From Bacillota bacterium (lineage in GTDB: Bacteria; Bacillota; Clostridia; Lachnospirales; Lachnospiraceae): DNA of 64,000 nucleotides. A program made the position numbers and the translations under genes. Below the pieces are notes generated by a model, which did no database searches, had not been told where the DNA came from, and was given only the letters and a program-made list of their open reading frames with translations. The stretch lies in the NCBI GenBank assembly GCA_023415635.1, contig JAEZJV010000051.1, forward strand, positions 124,001-188,000, read 5' to 3'. Every line of letters begins with the position of its first letter. The first letter of the stretch is position 1. Shown here in pieces: positions 50,589 through 59,199 of this stretch.

Positions 50589-50960
50589 ATGATTACCGGA
50601 ATTGGAGTGGATTTGATTGAGGTAAAAAGAGTTCGGAAGGCTTGCGAGAAGGAAGGCTTTCTTAAGAGGTGCTTCACTGAGCATGAGCTGAAGCTCATCA
50701 AGGCGGATGGGAATAAGGCTGCAGATAATTTTGCTGTGAAGGAGGCGGTGGCAAAGATGCTGGGTACCGGTTTTCGTAAATTCGGACTGTTGGATATAGA
50801 GGTACTGCGAAACCCCGCGGGTAAGCCTTATGTAATTCTACATCAAGGAGCTAAGGAGCTTGCAAAGGAGCAGGGTATTACTGCAATCCATGTATCAATC
50901 ACCAACACCAGGGAGTATGCGAATGCCTTTGTGATTGGCGAAAATGAAAGAGGGATATAG
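50589..50960 (+). CDS. acpS: Holo-[acyl-carrier-protein] synthase
   Basis: Transfers 4'-phosphopantetheine from CoA to acyl carrier protein. I start at 50589, five bases after GGAGG, giving the typical 123-residue protein that opens MITGIGVDLIEVKRV with the metal-binding Asp8. NFAVKEAVAKMLGTGF near 47-62 holds the second metal ligand (Glu52) and the Lys of the family. The gene is followed within 2 bp by nnrE-nnrD and then alr, a gene order that matches the acpS-alr-mazF region of bacilli. Confidence 0.95.
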   Translation: MITGIGVDLIEVKRVRKACEKEGFLKRCFTEHELKLIKADGNKAADNFAVKEAVAKMLGTGFRKFGLLDIEVLRNPAGKPYVILHQGAKELAKEQGITAIHVSITNTREYANAFVIGENERGI

Positions 50961-50962
50961 TC

Positions 50963-52540
50963 ATGAAGTATTCGGTAGCTTCAAAAGATATGAAATGTAT
51001 TGACGATTATTCGATTAAAGAGCTGGGAATCCCTGCATTGGAGCTGATGGAGAGGGCTGCTGCTGCGCTGGTGGAACGGATGCTCTTAAGAATCAGGAAG
51101 ACCGACCGGATTCTTGTGGTCTGCGGTACGGGCAATAACGGCGGTGACGGTGTGGCGGCAGGCAGGCTTCTGCACATGCAGGGATATTCTGTTGCCATAT
51201 TATTACTGGGCGAAGAAATAAAGTGTACTTTGCAGATGAAAGAACAGCTTATGAAGGCTGAGGAACTGAAAATTCCCTTTGAAAACTGTAACAAGCTTAG
51301 TGAATATAATGTTATTATTGATGCGATATTCGGTATCGGTCTTACGAGGGATGTGACTGGCACTTTTGAAGAAGTCATCCGGCTGATCAATGAAGGCAGT
51401 CATCTCGTATACGCAGTCGATATCCCCTCCGGTATTAATGCCGATGATGGCAGGATAATGAATATCGCTGTCCGGGCTGATGAGACGGTTACCTTTGGCC
51501 TTTGCAAGCATGGTCTGCTGTTATATCCGGGGACGGAATATGCAGGGAGTGTTACTGTGGCTGATATTGGTTTCCCGGAGGAAGCAATAAAGCATGTTAA
51601 GTTGGATACCTTCTATTATGAGAATACAGATTTGAGAAAACTACCGATAAGAAGGAATTACAGCAATAAAGGAACCTATGGTAAAGTTCTTATAATTGCG
51701 GGCAGCAAGGGATCGGCAGGTGCGGCAATCTTAAGTGCAAGAGCAGCTTACCGCAGTGGTGCCGGTTTGGTTAAAATACTTTCCTCCGAAGACAATAGGA
51801 TAATTCTGCAGTCTCAGATACCCGAAGCACTATTTTCTGCATATGATGTGGAAGGCATAGATGATAAGGAAAGGCGGCAGAAGCTTCTGGCGGATCTGGA
51901 CTGGGCTACTGTGATTGCCATAGGACCGGGATTGGGTAAGGGAGCTATAGTAGAAGAGCTTCTGGAAACCGTAATGAGAGAGGCAGAGGTTCCAATTATT
52001 CTGGATGCGGATGCAATTAATTTAATAGCTAAAAAGCTTGATCATATGGATACAGAGGTTACGAACAAAGGTCTTTGTGAACGGCTCCTAAGGCTTACGA
52101 AGTTATTGCCGCCTGAGACGATTCTCACTCCGCATCTTTTGGAATTGTCAAGGCTAATCGGAATTCCGGTTTCAGATATTGCACATAATCTCATTGACAC
52201 TGTCCTTCAATGTTCTTATAATAATAATTTGATATATGTTGCAAAGGATGCACGTACAATTGTCGCATGCAGAGAGAGCAGGTATATCAATGTATCCGGT
52301 AATCCTGGGATGGCTACCGGAGGAAGCGGAGATGTGCTGACCGGCATGATCGCAGCCTTTACCGCACAGGGTATGGAGCCCTATAGCGCAGCTTGTCTTG
52401 GTGTCTATGTACATGGACTTTCTGGGGATAAAGCTGCAAAGGAGAAGGGGACCTATTCCATGATGGCAGGGGATATCGTCGATTCTATCGAGAAGGTACT
52501 AATCAATTTAGAACAGGATAGGAGTGACTTTCAGATATGA
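50963..52540 (+). CDS. nnr: Bifunctional NAD(P)H-hydrate epimerase/dehydratase
   Basis: A 525-residue fused repair enzyme. The N-terminal YjeF domain (about 1-215) epimerises damaged NAD(P)HX; its landmarks are CGTGNNGGDGVAAGR and the FGIGLTRDVTGTFE loop. The C-terminal carbohydrate-kinase-like domain (about 225-525) dehydrates S-NAD(P)HX using ADP or ATP, with GPGLGKG near 323 and NPGMATGGSGDVLTGMIAAF near 450. The fusion is common in bacteria. The next gene alr overlaps the stop codon by 4 bp (ATGA). Confidence 0.95.
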   Translation: MKYSVASKDMKCIDDYSIKELGIPALELMERAAAALVERMLLRIRKTDRILVVCGTGNNGGDGVAAGRLLHMQGYSVAILLLGEEIKCTLQMKEQLMKAEELKIPFENCNKLSEYNVIIDAIFGIGLTRDVTGTFEEVIRLINEGSHLVYAVDIPSGINADDGRIMNIAVRADETVTFGLCKHGLLLYPGTEYAGSVTVADIGFPEEAIKHVKLDTFYYENTDLRKLPIRRNYSNKGTYGKVLIIAGSKGSAGAAILSARAAYRSGAGLVKILSSEDNRIILQSQIPEALFSAYDVEGIDDKERRQKLLADLDWATVIAIGPGLGKGAIVEELLETVMREAEVPIILDADAINLIAKKLDHMDTEVTNKGLCERLLRLTKLLPPETILTPHLLELSRLIGIPVSDIAHNLIDTVLQCSYNNNLIYVAKDARTIVACRESRYINVSGNPGMATGGSGDVLTGMIAAFTAQGMEPYSAACLGVYVHGLSGDKAAKEKGTYSMMAGDIVDSIEKVLINLEQDRSDFQI

Positions 52541-53694
52541 AGGAAGAATTGGTTACAAGAGACAGAAGAAAATATTACAGAGTTCAGGCAAATGTGAGTC
52601 TGGAGGCAATCAGACATAATCTTCTGGAAATACGGAAGAAGCTCAATCAGTCTACGAAACTGATGGCTGTGATCAAAGCAGATGCTTATGGACATGGAGC
52701 TGTTACCTTAGCGAAGGCACTCGGTAATGGTGTTGATTATTATGGCGTTGCTATTATTGAGGAGGCAGTAGAGCTTCGGGAAGCAGGTATCGATAAGCCT
52801 ATTCTGGTACTTGGCTATACTCCAAAGGAACAATATGACCTGGTAGTTGCATATGATGTTGCGCAAACCATCTTTCAATATGATATGGCTGAAGCACTCT
52901 CACTGGAAGCTAAGAGACAGAATAGGATAGCCAAGATCCATATCAAAGTGGATACCGGTATGACCAGATTAGGTTTTACCGATACAAGGAAAAGCATAGA
53001 GGAGATTAAGAGAATTGAAATACTGGAAAACATTGAAGTTGAAGGTCTCTTTTCCCATTTTGCGCGGGCAGATGAAGAGGACAAAACCAGTACCGAGCTA
53101 CAAATAAAAAGATATTTGGCTTTTGCGGATATGCTGGAAAATGAGAAGATCCATATACCGCTAAAGCATATTGCCAACAGTGCCGGAATTATTGAATTCC
53201 CCGAGGCATATTTCAATATGGTGCGCTGTGGTATTGCAACCTATGGAATCTATCCCTCTTCCGAGGTTAATCAGAAGGAGTTTAGGCTGATACCCGCTAT
53301 GGAACTGAAGACCCATGTAGTATTTGTACAGGACGTGGAGCCCGGAATCGGAGTCAGCTATGGTGCTACCTACGTTACCAGTAAAAAGACCAGAATAGCA
53401 ACCATACCGGTAGGATACGCAGATGGATATTCGAGAAATCTGTCTAATTCAGGAAAAGTTATTATCCATGGGCAATTTGCTCCTGTGATTGGCAGAATCT
53501 GCATGGACCAGTTTATGGTGGATGTAACCGATATCGGGGATGTAAGTCAGGGAGATACGGTAACGCTTCTTGGCAGGGATGGAGATGCTTACATATCTGC
53601 TGAGGAGCTGGCAGAGTGGTCACATTCCTTTGCATATGAGCTTGTATGTACTATCGGTAAGAGAATTCCTAGAGTTTACTCCGAAACCGTATAA
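52537..53694 (+). CDS. alr: Alanine racemase
   Basis: Makes D-alanine for peptidoglycan, with PLP. The 385-residue protein has KADAYGHGA near 47-55, where Lys47 binds the cofactor, VDTGMTRLGF near 137, and CGIATYGIYPS near 230. Catalytic Tyr lies in GVSYGATY near 270. The N-terminus MKEELVTRDRRKYYR is longer than the minimal form. The start overlaps nnr by 4 bp, so they are co-translated. Confidence 0.96.
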   Translation: MKEELVTRDRRKYYRVQANVSLEAIRHNLLEIRKKLNQSTKLMAVIKADAYGHGAVTLAKALGNGVDYYGVAIIEEAVELREAGIDKPILVLGYTPKEQYDLVVAYDVAQTIFQYDMAEALSLEAKRQNRIAKIHIKVDTGMTRLGFTDTRKSIEEIKRIEILENIEVEGLFSHFARADEEDKTSTELQIKRYLAFADMLENEKIHIPLKHIANSAGIIEFPEAYFNMVRCGIATYGIYPSSEVNQKEFRLIPAMELKTHVVFVQDVEPGIGVSYGATYVTSKKTRIATIPVGYADGYSRNLSNSGKVIIHGQFAPVIGRICMDQFMVDVTDIGDVSQGDTVTLLGRDGDAYISAEELAEWSHSFAYELVCTIGKRIPRVYSETV

Positions 53695-53779
53695 TTTTTA
53701 GTAAACCATTACACTTTATGGAATACACACGAAGAAAATGGCAATAATAAGGTTAGCCGAATATTGGAGTGTGAATAAA

Positions 53780-54136
53780 GTGATAATTAAACGAGGAGAT
53801 ATCTTTTATGCGGATTTAAGACCGGTGATTGGTTCAGAACAGGGCGGTGTCAGACCTGTCCTGATTATCCAAAACGATACAGGGAACAAGCATAGCCCGA
53901 CTGTCATCTGCGCAGCAATCACATCAAAAATGAATAAGGCGAAGCTACCCACTCATGTTGAGCTAGATGCTGAGAAATACGGAATAGTAAAAGATTCCGT
54001 AATCCTATTGGAGCAGGTCAGAACAATTGATAAATCCAGATTAAAAGAAAAGGTATGTCATTTGGACCGAGATGTATTAAAGAAGATTGATCGTGCATTA
54101 ATCATCAGTTTTTCTTTAGATACATATTTTAAATAA
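53780..54136 (+). CDS. MazF-type endoribonuclease
   Basis: A 118-residue toxin-family ribonuclease that cleaves mRNA at short motifs. I start at GTG 53780, preceded by GGAG, which gives the canonical opening IIKRGDIFYADLRPVIGSEQ; a longer ATG start at 53738 is weaker. VRPVLIIQNDTGN and ITSKMNKAKLPTHVEL are the family core. In bacilli a MazE/NdoAI antitoxin gene lies between alr and mazF; here the 85 bp between alr and this gene holds none. It is monocistronic or shares the alr transcript. Regulation by a distant antitoxin is inference. Confidence 0.92.
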   Translation: MIIKRGDIFYADLRPVIGSEQGGVRPVLIIQNDTGNKHSPTVICAAITSKMNKAKLPTHVELDAEKYGIVKDSVILLEQVRTIDKSRLKEKVCHLDRDVLKKIDRALIISFSLDTYFK

Positions 54137-54161
54137 GGAACCTGGTATTGGTTCCTTTTTT
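54137..54161 (+). terminator. Terminator after mazF
   Basis: GGAACC (54137-54142) pairs with GGTTCC (54150-54155) around TGGTATT, then TTTTTT. It starts directly after the stop codon. Confidence 0.8.
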
Positions 54162-54254
54162 CTTGCTGAGATCAACCTGCCTGAGGGTAAGGATTTTTCC
54201 TTAAGCGGAGAAACTGTCATAAAGGATATGGAAGCGGCACTTTCATGGCTTTAA
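54162..54254 (+). pseudogene. Possible C-terminal remnant of a deleted gene
   Basis: An open frame of 30 residues, EINLPEGKDFSLSGETVIKD and a helix ending in LSWL before the TAA at 54252, reads like the last part of a real protein. It has no start codon and begins right at the T-run of the mazF terminator. It may be the relic of a gene truncated by deletion. The family cannot be named. Confidence 0.3.
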
Positions 54255-54324
54255 TCAGAAAAAAACTTGAAAATCCAGCTTCTAGAGGAGCGTGTCACAG
54301 AGTGTCCTATTTTTTTACCCAAAA

Positions 54325-54380
54325 AGAAAGGACGTGTTTCAATCCTAACTAAAAATGTTAGTTTTGAAACACGCCCTTTT
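54325..54380. repeat. Dispersed palindromic repeat, copy 3 (terminator-like)
   Basis: AAAGGACGTGTTTCAATCCT.. and its partner arm ..TTTTGAAACACGCCCTTTT surround CTAAC-TAAAAAT-GTTAG. It is the reverse complement of copy 2 at 31731-31790, with about one difference over 50 bp. It lies in an intergenic space that separates mazF and the DJ-1-type gene. Confidence 0.8.
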
Positions 54381-54552
54381 GTTATACAGCAGGGGAGCTG
54401 CATAACCATAGCGTATAATAGGGTGGGAGTAGAAAGTGTTTTATCACTGTCTATGATCATAGTATATAAGTAAAATGTGTTCATAATGTGACGATTTAAT
54501 AAAAATTATATAAAATCCAATAAGTTTTGATAAAGTAAAAACAAGGAAAGAA
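54381..54552. other. AT-rich intergenic stretch without a gene
   Basis: Between the repeat and the terminator near 54553 I find no supportable gene, RNA or operator. A further 200 bp to 54776 is likewise empty. Confidence 0.5.
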
Positions 54553-54579
54553 GGTGTCAAATGCTTATGCATTGACACC
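54553..54579 (-). terminator. Hairpin 3' of the DJ-1-type gene
   Basis: GGTGTCAAATGC pairs with GCATTGACACC with one mismatch. It is about 200 bp from the end of the DJ-1-type gene, so its link to that transcript is uncertain. Confidence 0.45.
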
Positions 54580-54776
54580 CTCTTCGATATTTATAATGTA
54601 GGGAGGAGGAGAGTGAAAATTAATATAAACTATTCACTTTCTATAATTCAGTATAAATGCCAGATATGTTTAAAGTATGGATATAATAAAAACGTTTTGT
54701 TAACAAATTGGTACACAAATGTGGCAAACCCGGATAATTTACAAACTATTTAAAAAATGAAATGAAATTCCGGAGT

Positions 54777-55364
54777 TTATTCATAGCCCATAGCAGCTTT
54801 TACAGTTTCGGTAAAATCCTTCGAGGTCAATAACTCCAGCAATAAAAAGGCGACACCCGGAGCGGTCTGAGGGCAGTAGGAGGTTATAACATTATGATCC
54901 AGTACAATCGGCTCTTTGATTACTGTTACACCGAAAGCTTCCAGCTGTTTCATACGGTATCCCTGCCTCAAATGATAAGTGGTAGCCCTGCGACCCTTCA
55001 GAATACCGCTTTTTCCCAAGGGTAGAGCACCGACACAGATTGAAGCGATCAATTTGCCTTTATCATCAAAGCTTCGTATCAGATCTAGAAAACCTTCGTC
55101 ATAGGCTTCCTCATAGAAACCGAATTCCTCAAAACCTCCGGGAATTGCAAGTGCTTCATAATCATCAACATTTACCTCTGACAGCAGTTTATCGATCCGG
55201 ACGGGAATACCGAAGGTACTAATCACTTCCTTCGTATAACCACAGGTTTCTGTGATGATATCGCAGCCAAAATCATTTCGTGCCCATCCAAAAATATCGA
55301 TAAATGGGCTGAACTCCATTGTTTCAAAGCCTTTCGCAAGCAGAACCAGTACTTTATGCGCCAT
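54777..55364 (-). CDS. DJ-1/PfpI-family protein
   Basis: A 195-residue class-I glutamine amidotransferase-like protein of the DJ-1/YajL group. The reactive Cys is in GKLIASICVGALPLG near 110; the Glu that interacts with it lies in the KGFETMEF segment near 15. LAIPGGFEEFGFYEEA and TTYHLRQGYRMKQLE complete the nucleophile elbow and nearby loops. Members include chaperones, glyoxalases and deglycases, so the activity is unspecified. No conserved neighbour. Confidence 0.88.
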   Translation of the reverse strand: MAHKVLVLLAKGFETMEFSPFIDIFGWARNDFGCDIITETCGYTKEVISTFGIPVRIDKLLSEVNVDDYEALAIPGGFEEFGFYEEAYDEGFLDLIRSFDDKGKLIASICVGALPLGKSGILKGRRATTYHLRQGYRMKQLEAFGVTVIKEPIVLDHNVITSYCPQTAPGVAFLLLELLTSKDFTETVKAAMGYE

Positions 55365-55550
55365 AGTTTACGCCCTTTCTTCTATTAAAATATGGTAAAT
55401 CAAATTTTCATATATTATATCATAATTATTGACTAATTCAATTGGGCAATTTGCTTGAAATATTTTTCATTGAAATTTTTAATTGATTTGTGTATGATTA
55501 GTAATGCAGACCAGCATATTATACATTACGCTTCCAGAAAAGAATGAGGT

Positions 55551-57371
55551 ATGAGAAGGCTTATGATAAAACTCCATTTTAATAACCTGAAAATAAGAAC
55601 GAAGATGCTTTTGATCTATGCCTTCTGTGTATTATTACCAATCATACTCACTGATTATATTATTTTATATAATATGAGTAGGAGCAATAAAGAAAGCCAG
55701 ATGGTGGGCCTGTCCCATGCAATGGACCGAGTGGAATATAACCTGATCTCCAACATAAACAATTGTGTCATGTTTACCAATAATATGTATTATGACAGGG
55801 TTTTGAATAAATTTCTGAATATTCAATATACCGACTATCCGAGTTATTATGATGCTTATAGGGAGCTGCTGATCAGTAATAACTTAAGCTATACATATAA
55901 TGCAGGACTATTATCTAAGATCGAGGTTATTGTTGATAATAACTCCATCATTGGTGGAGGAAAGATCTTAAGGTTAGCTTCTGTTGCGGATGAAACCTGG
56001 TATACAGAATTTAAGAAAAGTAATAGGGATATTTCTATATATCCCTATTACGACGAAGACAAGAGATTTATTCCGGGCAGCGGTTCTGCTAGGACAATCA
56101 GTATTATACGAAAACTGGACAATTTCGGCAATGACGGAATTGAAAAGCTTTTAAAAATTGATCTTGATTATAACACGATGCTAATGGATGTACTGAACGA
56201 AAAAATCAATGGTACGATCTATGTCAGAAACAGTGAGGATATCTTATTCTCCAATTTACCCAATACCGACGGTGCGAGGAATTTCCCGGATGCTAGTACC
56301 CTTGATGGTACGAAACCGGTTATGAGCAGAACCTTTCCCATAGGCAATGATACCTGGGAGATTGTTGTCTATGCCGAAAAACTTCCCTTTTGGAGCATCC
56401 TGTTCCAGAACAAATGGCTGCTTTACATCGTCTTACTCGATTTATTCCTGCCCACCGTCCTTATATACTTTGTAGGAAAATCCATCAGTCATAGGTTGTC
56501 CTTAGTAGCTTCCTATATGGGAAGAATGGAGAAGGAACAGTTTGACTTGATTCATACCGAGGAAGGGGAGGATGAGGTTGGTAAGCTGATTCGAAGCTAT
56601 AATATGATGGTTATCAGAATTAAGGATTTAATTGAGGTGGTTTTCAAAGAGAATGCAGAGAAGCAGGCATTGGAGCTTTCCAATAAGCAAGCAGAATTGA
56701 AGGCTATCCAGAGTCAGGTTAATCCTCACTTTCTGTTTAATACGCTGGAGACAATCCGAATGAGAAGCCTAATTAAGGGTGAGGACGAGACTGCCAACAT
56801 TATCGGAGAGCTTGCCATCCTATTTCGTAAGAGCATGAATTGGGGCTCCGACAACATAACGATTGGTGAGGAAATGAATTTCATAGAAAAATACATCAAT
56901 ATTCAAAAGTACCGATATGGGGATAAGATAAAATTTTACCATTATCTGATGGAGGGTTGTGATAAGCTGCTAATTCCAAAGCTGTCCATTGGTACCTTTA
57001 TCGAAAATGCCTGTATTCATGGTATTGAGACTACCGTGAATGAGGGTGTTATATCGTTGACAATTACAAAGAACGAACAATTTCTGTTTATTGAGATATC
57101 AGATAATGGGAAGGGCCTTGATGAGCAGCACCTGGAAGAGATTAGATGGATGCTATCTCATGCTGACACCAAAATGCTGAATGAGTCTAAAAGTACTGGT
57201 ATGTTGAATGCATTTTTACGACTAAATATGTATTGTGATGGCAGAATAATTTTTGATATAGATAGCAGACCGGAGAATGGTACAGATATCTCAATTCAGA
57301 TTCCGCTTGAGGCGGTTCGTGAAACTATGGTTGGTAATTATTTGAACACGGAAGGAGCTTCAGATGATTAA
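55551..57371 (+). CDS. YesM-type sensor histidine kinase
   Basis: A 606-residue membrane sensor kinase of the sugar-response type. Two helices at about 17-40 and 287-308 bound an extracytoplasmic sensor domain of about 245 residues. A HAMP-like linker follows, then the His-kinase domain with the phosphorylated His in SQVNPHFLFNTLETIRM near 393, and an ATPase domain with NACIHGIE near 487 (N box) and the SDNGKGLD box near 520. The start ATG 55551 is too close to GAGG; ATG 55563 is a reasonable alternative. The end overlaps the regulator by 8 bp. It very likely controls the ABC transporter genes downstream. Confidence 0.92.
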   Translation: MRRLMIKLHFNNLKIRTKMLLIYAFCVLLPIILTDYIILYNMSRSNKESQMVGLSHAMDRVEYNLISNINNCVMFTNNMYYDRVLNKFLNIQYTDYPSYYDAYRELLISNNLSYTYNAGLLSKIEVIVDNNSIIGGGKILRLASVADETWYTEFKKSNRDISIYPYYDEDKRFIPGSGSARTISIIRKLDNFGNDGIEKLLKIDLDYNTMLMDVLNEKINGTIYVRNSEDILFSNLPNTDGARNFPDASTLDGTKPVMSRTFPIGNDTWEIVVYAEKLPFWSILFQNKWLLYIVLLDLFLPTVLIYFVGKSISHRLSLVASYMGRMEKEQFDLIHTEEGEDEVGKLIRSYNMMVIRIKDLIEVVFKENAEKQALELSNKQAELKAIQSQVNPHFLFNTLETIRMRSLIKGEDETANIIGELAILFRKSMNWGSDNITIGEEMNFIEKYINIQKYRYGDKIKFYHYLMEGCDKLLIPKLSIGTFIENACIHGIETTVNEGVISLTITKNEQFLFIEISDNGKGLDEQHLEEIRWMLSHADTKMLNESKSTGMLNAFLRLNMYCDGRIIFDIDSRPENGTDISIQIPLEAVRETMVGNYLNTEGASDD

Positions 57372-58971
57372 GGTTATGATTGTTGATGATGAGCCATATA
57401 TCAGGCAGGGATTGAAGATTCTAGTCCCTTGGGAGCAGTTTGGCTTTATTATTTGCGGGGAGGCCGGAAACGGCAGGGAAGCACTTGAGCTGTTGGAAGC
57501 TATGGACTATGATCTGGTAATCACAGATATTAAGATGCCGATTATGAGCGGCCTGGAACTGATTCAACAAACCTGGGAGAATATCTCCAAGCGAATAGGT
57601 TTTATTATTTTAAGTGGCTTTTATGAATTTGAATATGCCAGAAAGGCGATAAAGTATAGCGTGGATGACTATGTTCTGAAGCCTGTCCAGAGAGAGGAAC
57701 TGATTCGAGCGCTGGAGAATTTCAAAGATCAGTATTACAAGAAGCTTGCCGAGCAAAAGAAGCTGGAGGATTCGAATAAAATATTACTGGATCGTCATCT
57801 GACCAATCTGATCGCTAATAAATATGATGAGGAAAGTCTGGAGTATATTAATAGATTTCTTACGGATACCTCGAATATGAGGTTCATCAGCATCGAATAC
57901 GATACCTTGGATGAAAGCTTTCGCGAATTGTCCACTGAGGCGAAGGTAAAGGAAAAAAATCGTCTTTATGATGCTTTAAAGATTTATCTCGGAGAGCTAT
58001 GGTACTATTCCTATATTGAATCAAATCCAGATAAAAATACTTATGGTGTAGGCTTACTCTTTGTCCGAAAAATGGTGGAGCGGAGCAGCTTAAACGAAAA
58101 GGAATATATACAAAAACTATACCAAAGGCTGAATGATATGGTATCCTATAAAATCATCCTTTATATCGGCCAGAGAGTCGAGAATATCAGCAGGATATCC
58201 GAGTCCTATAAAACAACAGCGATTGCAAGGACCTTTCAGTTATTTTCCGTACAGAAGGATATTGCCTATTATGATGAGATCGAAGATAGGCCTAAAACCG
58301 GAAAATATCCCATAGATAAAGAAGTAATGGATGGTCTGATCAAAGCAATTGAGGAGAACAATGAGGAAGGCATTCATGAGAAGATTGACACTATTTATGA
58401 GCATTTCAAGCAGCTGGCAGCGGAACCTGATATCATTAAGCTTAATTTGGACTACCTGTTGTTTAATCTGATCAGTCTTGCCAAGGATGTGGACCCTTCC
58501 TTTGATCAGAGAGAAATCTATAAGCTGATTAGCCAGGATGGTTATGAGAAGGTGGCAGTCAGGGGCAGTGTAAAGCATTTCAAGGAATTTGCCCAGGATT
58601 TTTCGGACTACCTGTTACAGATGAGACAGCAAGCCTTCGGCGGTGTGCTGACGGAGATCGAGAAGGAGATTACCGAGCATTATATGGATAATCTTAGCTT
58701 AAAATCCTTGAGTGAAAAATATTACATTAATTCCGCATACCTTGGACAGATCTTTAAGCGTCAATACGGCTGCCCCTTTAAGGATTATCTGAATAATTTC
58801 CGGATAGACCGTGCCGCAGAATTATTACTTCGCACAGATGAAAAGATTTATCTGATTGCAAGTGCTGTGGGCTTTAATAATACAGATTATTTTATCAGTA
58901 AATTTGTACAGATAAAAGGGATTACACCTTTACAATATCGGAAACAGTTTATGAAAAACAGAAAGCATTAA
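57364..58971 (+). CDS. YesN-type response regulator with AraC DNA-binding domain
   Basis: A 535-residue regulator. The receiver domain (about 1-120) has VDDEP near 7-11, the phosphorylated Asp55 in LVITDIKMPIMSG, and the Lys in YVLKPVQREEL near 108. A 300-residue middle region may sense or dimerise. The C-terminal ~100 residues form an AraC DNA-binding domain: NLSLKSLSEKYYINSAYLGQ, IFKRQYGCPF and IASAVGFNNTDYFISKFVQI. It overlaps the kinase gene by 8 bp, so the pair is stoichiometrically coupled. Confidence 0.93.
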   Translation: MIKVMIVDDEPYIRQGLKILVPWEQFGFIICGEAGNGREALELLEAMDYDLVITDIKMPIMSGLELIQQTWENISKRIGFIILSGFYEFEYARKAIKYSVDDYVLKPVQREELIRALENFKDQYYKKLAEQKKLEDSNKILLDRHLTNLIANKYDEESLEYINRFLTDTSNMRFISIEYDTLDESFRELSTEAKVKEKNRLYDALKIYLGELWYYSYIESNPDKNTYGVGLLFVRKMVERSSLNEKEYIQKLYQRLNDMVSYKIILYIGQRVENISRISESYKTTAIARTFQLFSVQKDIAYYDEIEDRPKTGKYPIDKEVMDGLIKAIEENNEEGIHEKIDTIYEHFKQLAAEPDIIKLNLDYLLFNLISLAKDVDPSFDQREIYKLISQDGYEKVAVRGSVKHFKEFAQDFSDYLLQMRQQAFGGVLTEIEKEITEHYMDNLSLKSLSEKYYINSAYLGQIFKRQYGCPFKDYLNNFRIDRAAELLLRTDEKIYLIASAVGFNNTDYFISKFVQIKGITPLQYRKQFMKNRKH

Positions 58972-58987
58972 TGGCTTTCTGTTTTTG
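58957..58987 (+). terminator. Terminator overlapping the stop codon of the regulator gene
   Basis: AACAGAAAGC pairs with GCTTTCTGTT around the stop codon, and TTTTG follows. It separates the two-component pair from the transporter genes. Confidence 0.78.
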
Positions 58988-59199
58988 ATTCATGATAATA
59001 TTTGTGCATTTATAACAAAAAAACCATAAAAAAAATAAAAAAATGTTTTAAAATATAATTATTAGTATTTTGACTATACTTTATAAGTTGATACATATGT
59101 TTAAGAATGCTATGATATTTATAGCTGTATTACAGCATGTTGTCAGCTCTATGTCGGAGAGCAATGCTTAATCCAGCAAAAAATGTAGGGAGGAAAAAC

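Noticed and set aside
54680..54705. Possible catabolite-response (cre) site AAAACGTTTTGT
   Set aside because: It lacks the TG and CA ends of the cre consensus and no gene starts near it.
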